From Gymnothorax reevesii (Eukaryota > Chordata > Actinopteri > Anguilliformes > Muraenidae), in assembly GCA_029721435.1 (NCBI GenBank), contig CM056583.1, positions 77,131,120 to 77,195,119 of the forward strand: DNA of 64,000 nt, written 5' to 3'. Of the stretch, positions 63,726 to 64,000 are shown in pieces (within the stretch, counting starts at the first letter, position 1; each line of letters opens with the position of its first letter). Both the position numbers and the translations under genes were made by a program. The notes beneath the pieces were generated by a model, which saw only the letters and a program-made list of their open reading frames with translations, did no database searches and was not told the origin of the DNA.

Positions 63726-64000
63726 CTCCCTCGGCCTGCCACACGACGCCTTACAATGTGTGAACGCCAAATGAGTGTAACTAGTTCAGGCTACATCAGC
63801 TGACAGCAGCTTGGTAAGCAACCAGCAGGTCAGGATCAGCAGGCACACAATTGGAGGATACACATCACGAGGTTATCCTGCGGTCTATTTGAAAGACGTC
63901 AAGCTCACTTACTTCTGCTGCTGTTTGCAATGACTTTTCATGCTATGCAACATGCTGTTTGGTTTTTTGCTTGCCGCCTCCACCCCAGCCTCCACCTGTT

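Larger units (their letters stand above)
63331..63742 (+). repeat. Tandem repeat, period 254 bp, about 1.6 copies, with tRNA-like core
   Basis: Copy one begins TGTGACAATGGAAGGGTCCTG at 63331 and copy two TGTGACAATTGAAGGGTCCTG at 63585. Copy two lacks 8 bases (CGCCCTGG region) and ends after the tRNA-like part. Both copies are otherwise nearly identical by eye. Confidence 0.85.

Overview
The window reads as intronic, transposon-rich DNA from a bony fish, probably a teleost; I cannot name the species. The evidence is a vertebrate neurexin-superfamily gene with classical GT-AG introns, many Tc1-like elements with fish-type termini, a Gmr1-type Ty3/Gypsy retrotransposon (a lineage first described from Atlantic cod), a Mermaid-like short repeat and many AT, CA and TG microsatellites. 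There is no sign of bacterial or viral gene organisation.

The only host gene I can support is a contactin-associated protein (Caspr/CNTNAP) gene on the minus strand. Eight consecutive coding exons (57502-57695, 43979-44126, 37983-38186, 30818-31002, 27976-28116, 24311-24572, 23727-23870, 20937-21108) join in frame with matching splice phases and encode about 483 residues: most of the discoidin (F5/8 type C) domain, laminin-G domain 1 and laminin-G domain 2, stopping just before the first EGF-like repeat. Sequence motifs fit the CNTNAP3/4/5 branch, closest by eye to CNTNAP3/4. The signal-peptide exons lie beyond 64000 and the EGF, fibrinogen-like, later LamG and transmembrane exons lie beyond position 1, so the gene spans the whole window.

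Region by region. 1-6502 is intron with a TTAA-flanked palindromic MITE and old repeat fragments. 6503-12562 is a nearly complete LTR retrotransposon on the minus strand: two 497-bp LTRs with one difference seen, a 4-bp target duplication, a Pro-tRNA-like primer site, and a Gag-PR-IN-RT-RNaseH polyprotein with the integrase placed before the reverse transcriptase, interrupted by one in-frame stop inside Gag. 12563-20936 holds several MITEs, a Tc1 remnant and a Mermaid-like element. 20937-31002 holds five exons interleaved with an inverted-repeat DNA element and a Tc1-like transposon next to exon 5. 32388-35298 is a stack of nested elements, including a 5'-truncated LINE with an 11-bp target duplication. 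38465-40288, 51010-53977 and 54973-57232 are Tc1-like elements, the last two with other elements nested in them and the last apparently a head-to-head chimera. 45761-48095 is a DNA transposon with another transposon inside it. The right edge carries two tandem copies of a tRNA-like repeat.

The genes do not form an operon-like system. The useful story is one long neuronal adhesion gene whose introns record layers of transposon insertion, some very close to splice sites. The most distinctive item is the young Gmr1-type retrotransposon with its rearranged pol order.
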